The position numbers and the translations under genes are program-made. Shown in pieces: positions 59,720-64,000 of a DNA stretch of 64,000 nt (its first letter is position 1; every line of letters begins with the position of its first letter). The stretch covers positions 186,001 through 250,000 of the forward strand of contig CAKSTW010000003.1 of assembly GCA_934501435.1 (NCBI GenBank), written 5' to 3'. This DNA is from an uncultured Eubacteriales bacterium. Lineage in GTDB: Bacteria > Bacillota > Clostridia > Oscillospirales > UBA644. The notes under the pieces are model-generated. The model was not told the origin of the DNA and searched no databases. It saw nothing but the letters and a program-made list of their open reading frames with translations.

Positions 59720-60220
59720 TTACTGCGATTTTTCGGACGCGAGTTCTATAATTTTGACAGCGCTGTATTCAAAACCCGTCTGTCCTATCGCGATATCGGT
59801 TATCTTCGCGGCGTCCTCGGCGGTAAGTTTGTTTTCAACGACTACGTTTACGTTGTCTTTTCCGACGAAAGCCACGCACTCCGAGAAGCCTTTCGCCTTT
59901 ACGAGATTTTCGATACTGCTTTCCGTTTCGGCGGCTTTTGCGTAAAAGGCGATATCGTTTTCCGCCGTTTTTCTCGTTTCGGCGTCCGCTTTTTCATCGG
60001 CAGCCATCTCTTTCAAGGCGGAGACGGTCTCGTTGCGGACCCTGTCGCGGGAATATCTCGCCGATTCGAAATAACTTTCGCCGGAAACATAAGTTTCCGA
60101 GCCTATCGCCTTATCGGTCTCCCTGTTGCTTATACCTGCGGAGATCCTGTCCCAGTTGACAAAAACGGCAATGCAGAGGACGACCGAAAGACCGAGGATC
60201 AAAAACCGTATTTTTTTCAT
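59720..60220 (-). CDS. spoIIIAH: Stage III sporulation protein AH
   Basis: 166-aa protein with one membrane helix (about 5-20) and an extracytoplasmic domain with a YscJ/FliF-like ring fold. It is made in the mother cell and binds SpoIIQ across the septum, forming the feeding-tube channel. The region SYFESARYSRDRVRNETVSAL followed by a C-terminal VENKLTAEDAAKITDIA is typical. ATG 60220 with GGTGGA is chosen over the TTG at 60238. Confidence 0.93.
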   Translation of the reverse strand: MKKIRFLILGLSVVLCIAVFVNWDRISAGISNRETDKAIGSETYVSGESYFESARYSRDRVRNETVSALKEMAADEKADAETRKTAENDIAFYAKAAETESSIENLVKAKGFSECVAFVGKDNVNVVVENKLTAEDAAKITDIAIGQTGFEYSAVKIIELASEKSQ

Positions 60221-60243
60221 TTTATCCACCAACCTCAAAATTT

Positions 60244-60777
60244 TTACTTTTTTTCTCCGACGACTATTTTATCCGAGGAAATGCCGAGAAGGGTCGACGC
60301 GATTTCCGTGACTTCAGCCCTTATTTTTCCCGACCCTCCGCCTTTACAGACGATGACCGCGCCCTGTATCTCGGGATAAATTTCTTTTTCGACGAGCGGT
60401 TTTTCGCTGCGCTGTTCCGTTACCGTCTTGACGTTTGTTTTTATATCGGTGTCGGTCTGCGTTTTTTCCCCCGAAACGCTGCTTTTACTCTTGTCGGTCT
60501 TCTCGGTGGCGTAGACGTATTCGTTGCCGCCGACCGCGGTTATCACGACTTCGCAGGGACCTACCCCTTTCGTTTCGGAGAGGACCGTCTCGAGTTTTTC
60601 TTCGAGCCTTGAAATATAGTCCGCCTGCGTTTTTTCCGTTTCGGAAGTCTTCGGCAAAAGAAAATCGGAAAACAGTATCAGCATAACGACGACGCCCGCC
60701 GCCGCGACAAGATATTTTCCGGCGTTTTTTCCCGGAATGAGTTTTTTGGTTATCCGCTGAGAAAAACCTCTGTCCAT
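60244..60777 (-). CDS. spoIIIAG: Stage III sporulation protein AG
   Basis: 177-aa ring-forming protein with one helix (about 22-41). The outer part carries a ring-building motif (VGPCEVVITAVGGNEYVYA near residue 72) interrupted by a Lys/Ser/Thr loop, and the PEIQGAVIVCKGGGSGKI region before ITEIASTLLGI. It forms a large ring in the mother-cell membrane in the SpoIIIA-SpoIIQ channel. Confidence 0.94.
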   Translation of the reverse strand: MDRGFSQRITKKLIPGKNAGKYLVAAAGVVVMLILFSDFLLPKTSETEKTQADYISRLEEKLETVLSETKGVGPCEVVITAVGGNEYVYATEKTDKSKSSVSGEKTQTDTDIKTNVKTVTEQRSEKPLVEKEIYPEIQGAVIVCKGGGSGKIRAEVTEIASTLLGISSDKIVVGEKK

Positions 60778-60778
60778 A

Positions 60779-61222
60779 CTATTCCGTTCCCTCCTTTTTT
60801 ATGACCGAAACTCCGAGCGACGGAAGTCCGAATTTTTTTTTGAGTTCCGAGACCATTTTTTCTTCGTTTTCGCATTTTTCGGGATATACCGCAATTTTTT
60901 CGACATAGAAAGAATCGTTTACCGAAACGACCGACACTTCGACTTCGAAACCTTCGGCATACTCCGAAACTATCTTTTCGGCTTCTTTTTTTGCAAGCGC
61001 CGAAACAACTCCGGCGGTCGACCTGTCGGTTTCGGGTTCGTATTCCGAAAATTCGGGAAGAGAAAGCGAAAATCCCTGAAAAATCGAGATTATCCCGACC
61101 GCGACGGCAAATCCGGCAAGCATTTTCAGAAGATTTCCGAACTTTCCGTCAGGGAATATCAAAGTCATTATCCCGCCCGCAAGGATCGTTGCGACAACTT
61201 CGGCAAGCACGGTTTTATCCAT
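60779..61222 (-). CDS. spoIIIAF: Stage III sporulation protein AF
   Basis: 147-aa protein with two N-terminal helices (about 8-25 and 33-52) and a soluble ring-building-like domain (KEAEKIVSEYAEGFEVEVSV onward). The start overlaps spoIIIAE by 8 bp. Confidence 0.9.
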   Translation of the reverse strand: MDKTVLAEVVATILAGGIMTLIFPDGKFGNLLKMLAGFAVAVGIISIFQGFSLSLPEFSEYEPETDRSTAGVVSALAKKEAEKIVSEYAEGFEVEVSVVSVNDSFYVEKIAVYPEKCENEEKMVSELKKKFGLPSLGVSVIKKEGTE

Positions 61223-62336
61223 AGCCCCCTCCTATCGCGGAAAGAGAAACGGTGAGCGTCGAAAGAACGATAAGGCACGCCGAAACGAACGCCAGAATAA
61301 CTGCGCAGGCGTCGGACGCCGATGTTAAAAAGCACTCCAGAGGTCCGTTGTCGAAAGCCGACGCCGCGGCGGACGAAAGTCTGAAAAGAACGGTAAAGAC
61401 CGCAAGACGGGCGACGGGCAGCGCGGCGGTAAGAATTGAAATCACCGTAAAAAAAGAACCGCAGCCTTTCTTTATTGCGGAAGCGGCGGAAAAAACAGAG
61501 TCAAGCCCGTCGGAAAGAAATCCGCCGCCTACGGGAACAGAGGAGGAAAGCACGAATTTGAGACTTTTTCTCACGACCGTTTCCCCTCCCGAAAAAAGGC
61601 CTTGCCACAATCCGGGAAGAGCGGTCACGGCAAAGCAGAAAACCGTCACCGCAGCCACCGTAACGTTTCTCACCGTCGCCGCCGCTTTTGAGATGCCGCG
61701 TTCTCCCGTAAGTCCTGCGGCAAAACCCGCCGCGATAAAGACCGAACACAAAACGGGGACGACCGACGAAAAAAGGAAAGAAAACAGTTCCGTTGAAAAA
61801 ACGACGAGCCCGCCGACGGAATTCGCTTCGGCAAGCGCCGCCGAAGAGGGGGTCACCGCGGAAAAAACAGGTAAAAATGACAACGCGCAGGCGGAAAGTT
61901 CCTCTCCGACTTCGGCGCAGTTCCGAGCCTCGGAAAACACGGGCAAGAAGACCGCCGCCGCGGAAAAAAGAAAGACGGTACGAAAAACCGCCGAAAGCGT
62001 CGCGGAAGAGGAAAGTCCGCTGCCCGTCTGTTTTGTTAAAAAGGACAGAACGAGAATTGCAAAGAGAGAGACGAACGCGCCTTTTTCTTCTTCAAAAACG
62101 GAAAGAACGCTCTCAAGAACGAAAGAAAGTATTTTTTTAATATCGAAGAAAGCCGCGGAATTTTCCCGCGAAAGCGTTTCGCCGAACCTCTCGGCGTTCT
62201 TTTCTCCCTCTTCGGGAATATAGAATTCGGCAAGTCCCTCAAGTTCGCCGTTTACGGTGTCGTAAATTTCGTCCGCGGAAAAGGAGAGAGTCGAAAAGAG
62301 CAGGAAAACGATTACAAAAATCAGTATTTTTTTCAC
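61215..62336 (-). CDS. spoIIIAE: Stage III sporulation protein AE
   Basis: 373-aa polytopic protein, with signal segment and about eight helices, the membrane translocase-like subunit of the channel complex. The LYDTVNGE-like IYDTVNGELEGLAEF after the signal and the repeat of small-residue helices fit the family. The GTG start overlaps the AD stop (GTGA). Confidence 0.92.
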   Translation of the reverse strand: MKKILIFVIVFLLFSTLSFSADEIYDTVNGELEGLAEFYIPEEGEKNAERFGETLSRENSAAFFDIKKILSFVLESVLSVFEEEKGAFVSLFAILVLSFLTKQTGSGLSSSATLSAVFRTVFLFSAAAVFLPVFSEARNCAEVGEELSACALSFLPVFSAVTPSSAALAEANSVGGLVVFSTELFSFLFSSVVPVLCSVFIAAGFAAGLTGERGISKAAATVRNVTVAAVTVFCFAVTALPGLWQGLFSGGETVVRKSLKFVLSSSVPVGGGFLSDGLDSVFSAASAIKKGCGSFFTVISILTAALPVARLAVFTVLFRLSSAAASAFDNGPLECFLTSASDACAVILAFVSACLIVLSTLTVSLSAIGGGYG

Positions 62337-62707
62337 GAGAATATGTCCTTTACTTTATCGAAAAGTCCTGTGATCATCGGAAGAGAAAGCGCCAATATCG
62401 CAATTTTTCCCGCGTTCTCAAGCCTTTTGGCGTTTCCCTCCTCCCCGGCACCGCGGCAGAGGTCCGCCGCTAAATCGACTATATACGCAAGCCCCGTAGC
62501 CTTTAAGAGAAGTGAAAAAATTTCAGAACCCGAAAAAGCGGAAAAGCCCTCGGCAAACGAAATTATTTCGGATATATCGCCGATAACGGAGGACAGAATA
62601 AGAACTCCGCAGGCGGCTGAAACGGCAAACGAAATTTTCGGGGCTTTGTCTTTTATCAGAAGAGAAAGAATTACCCCGACAAGCGCGGCGGAAACGAATT
62701 TGTTCAT
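62333..62707 (-). CDS. spoIIIAD: Stage III sporulation protein AD
   Basis: 124-aa membrane protein with four helices. Motifs FVSAALVGVILSLLIKDKAP and LLLKATGLAYIVDLAADLCR (near 66-85) match SpoIIIAD. Paralogous in fold with SpoIIIAC. One base separates it from spoIIIAC. Confidence 0.93.
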   Translation of the reverse strand: MNKFVSAALVGVILSLLIKDKAPKISFAVSAACGVLILSSVIGDISEIISFAEGFSAFSGSEIFSLLLKATGLAYIVDLAADLCRGAGEEGNAKRLENAGKIAILALSLPMITGLFDKVKDIFS

Positions 62708-62708
62708 C

Positions 62709-62909
62709 TCAGTACCCGAAAACGGAACGCAGCGTATCGAAAAGGGCGCCTATTTCGCCGACGACCGAAACAAGGACGATTATAAGCCCCGCCATTCCTA
62801 CAAGCAGCGCTTCGGACGACCTGTCCGCCTTTGTTAACAGCTGGCATAAAACGGCGACGATTATTCCGACCGCGGCAATCTGAAAAAGAATGTCCGTGTT
62901 CATTTTCAT
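62709..62909 (-). CDS. spoIIIAC: Stage III sporulation protein AC
   Basis: 66-aa protein with two helices: ILFQIAAVGIIVAVLCQLL and, after KADRSSEA, ALLVGMAGLIIVLVSVVGEI. The length (65-68 aa) is exact for the family. Begins either at the first Met or at the third residue (Met). Confidence 0.94.
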   Translation of the reverse strand: MKMNTDILFQIAAVGIIVAVLCQLLTKADRSSEALLVGMAGLIIVLVSVVGEIGALFDTLRSVFGY

Positions 62910-62916
62910 TTTCCTT

Positions 62917-63411
62917 TCAGAGGAGAATTATGACGAGAAAAAGTCCGACGAGAAAGCCCGCGGAGGCGTAGAGTTTCGAATATTTCGCACAGTATTCTTC
63001 CGCGTCGCCGAGCCTTTTTTCAAGAGCCGACAGCGTTTTTTTTAGGCTTTCGGTCTGCGCCTCTTTGCAGAGACTGCCGAACGAAGAAAAGAAAGAGTCG
63101 AGAATTTCCCAGTCGCCCGCGTCAAAGCAAAGCCGTTTTTTTGATTTTTCCTTGGCGTAGCGGTAGTTTTCTTCGGGAGAAAACGCTTTGTTTTGCAAAT
63201 AGACGAACATTCCGAGTTTATCGCGCGGCGCGGTCTTTTTTGCGGCTTCGTATATATCCGAATTCGAAAATTCTATCTCGTTTTTAAGATAAAAAAGCGA
63301 ATCTCTCGCCGCCTCAAGACTGCGCTTTCTGCATTGCGCCGCAATGTTTTTCAAAACTCCGTAAGACGAGCAGAAAGAAAAAAGCAAAATCAGCAGAGCG
63401 GTTTTAATCAA
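62917..63411 (-). CDS. spoIIIAB: Stage III sporulation protein AB
   Basis: 164-aa protein with helices at both ends. LKNEIEFSNSDIYEAAKKTA near residue 48 and the final YASAGFLVGLFLVIILL match SpoIIIAB, which has a GspF-like fold. TTG start, with AAGGAGG 9 nt upstream, overlapping spoIIIAA by 8 bp. Confidence 0.92.
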   Translation of the reverse strand: MIKTALLILLFSFCSSYGVLKNIAAQCRKRSLEAARDSLFYLKNEIEFSNSDIYEAAKKTAPRDKLGMFVYLQNKAFSPEENYRYAKEKSKKRLCFDAGDWEILDSFFSSFGSLCKEAQTESLKKTLSALEKRLGDAEEYCAKYSKLYASAGFLVGLFLVIILL

Positions 63412-64000
63412 GAAAAACGACCTCCTTTAATTTTCCCGTATTTTTTCCGTTTTCCAAAAAGACGGCGGCGGAAAAAAGCGAAAGAAGAGCCGCCGCGACG
63501 GGACGTTTTTTCGCCCCCGCAAGGTTTTCGGCGTGCGCCGATACGATAAATTTCACCCCTGAATTCATTCCCTCTTCGATTTTCGAAACTTCCTCCGACA
63601 GGGTTATTTCGTCGCAGACGATAACTTTCGGGGAAAGAGACGACAGAGCGTGGGCTATCCCCTCTTTTTTCGGATAGTTTTCGAGGACGTCGCAGGCATA
63701 AAAACTGCCTTTTCCCATCGAAAGTTCGCCGCGGCAGTCGATGAGGGCGACGGGCAAAGCCGAAAGCGACAGTTTTCGGGCGATATCGCGGAGAGCTGTC
63801 GTTTTCCCGCCGCCGGGAGGAGAAAAAAGCACGGTGTTTTTAATTTCTGGACGTGTTATTTTTTCAAAAAAGGCGTCGGACGCTCCGAAAATATCCCGCG
63901 AAATTCTGAAACTCAAAGAAGAAATTCCGACAAGGACGGGTTTTCCGTTTTTCATTTCCGCTTTTCCCGAAAGAGAAACGCGGTGACCGCCCTTAAGGGT
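63404..64000 (-). CDS. spoIIIAA: Stage III sporulation protein AA (5' part outside window)
   Basis: RecA/GspE-like secretion ATPase for the SpoIIIA channel. The visible 198 codons carry Walker A SPPGGGKTTALRDIAR, Walker B VIVCDEIT and a C-terminal KEVVFLD. The frame stays open to base 64000 with LKGGHRVSLSGKA, a family motif lying ahead of Walker A, so the ATG at 63955 is internal and about 100 residues are missing at the edge. Confidence 0.95.
   Translation of the reverse strand, partial: TLKGGHRVSLSGKAEMKNGKPVLVGISSLSFRISRDIFGASDAFFEKITRPEIKNTVLFSPPGGGKTTALRDIARKLSLSALPVALIDCRGELSMGKGSFYACDVLENYPKKEGIAHALSSLSPKVIVCDEITLSEEVSKIEEGMNSGVKFIVSAHAENLAGAKKRPVAAALLSLFSAAVFLENGKNTGKLKEVVFLD

Overview
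This window comes from the chromosome of a spore-forming, Gram-positive anaerobe, most likely an uncultured member of the Clostridia. The main evidence is the sporulation set (complete spoIIIAB-AH with a partial spoIIIAA at the right edge, spoIVB, cwlD and a spoIVFB-like protease). FeoAB iron uptake, Rrf2 and Fur-type regulators, and classic Firmicutes gene orders (recA-recX, nusB-xseA-xseB-ispA, tlyA-nadK-argR-recN) agree with this. Taxonomy below class is inference.

Left part (0-33 kb), mostly core genes. It opens with ispD, a 56-codon ORF whose start sits in a hairpin, a YcxB-like and a YhhN membrane protein, then an FtsX-type ABC exporter and feoAB on the minus strand. Next are an esterase, cwlD, efp, a CD1247-type zinc-ribbon protein, a P-loop ATPase, the DUF368 undecaprenyl-phosphate translocase and nadE. 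spoIVB faces the plus-strand run recA-recX-rimO-pgsA-cysS-recG. Then come a lipoprotein, a zinc block (Fur/Zur-like regulator, ABC ATPase and permease), and a minus-strand run from comEC through an HD protein, a deoxyinosine glycosylase and an ECF S-component to a YwlG protein. A spoIVFB-like protease, rodA and tRNA-Thr(CGT) follow.

Middle (33-48 kb), accessory in character: a tRNA-like remnant, a secreted protein with a C-terminal anchor, a polar amino-acid ABC importer and a small XRE regulator. Then comes a block of about 10 kb bounded by two direct copies of the 3' end of an XRE gene. The block holds a cell-envelope acylation trio (DUF4358 lipoprotein, MBOAT, DHHW), a two-component system with a secreted protein built of two tandem repeats, and a thiol-redox operon (Rrf2, CcdA, two TlpA-like proteins, thioredoxin). 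To its right are a four-helix-bundle protein and two 208-bp-period copies of a hairpin-chain repeat.

Right part (48-64 kb), minus strand: tRNA-Arg(CCG), valS, then one long cluster spoIIIAA-AH, asp23, nusB, xseA, xseB, ispA, divergent PAP2 gene, OLE RNA, oapA, tlyA, nadK, argR, recN. The most notable element is the roughly 600-nt noncoding stretch at 55513-56114. It is closed by a 14-bp helix joining its ends and lies directly upstream of an OapA-like membrane protein, in the isoprenoid/DNA-repair neighbourhood known for OLE (ornate, large, extremophilic) RNAs. I identify it as an OLE RNA-OapA ribonucleoprotein locus.
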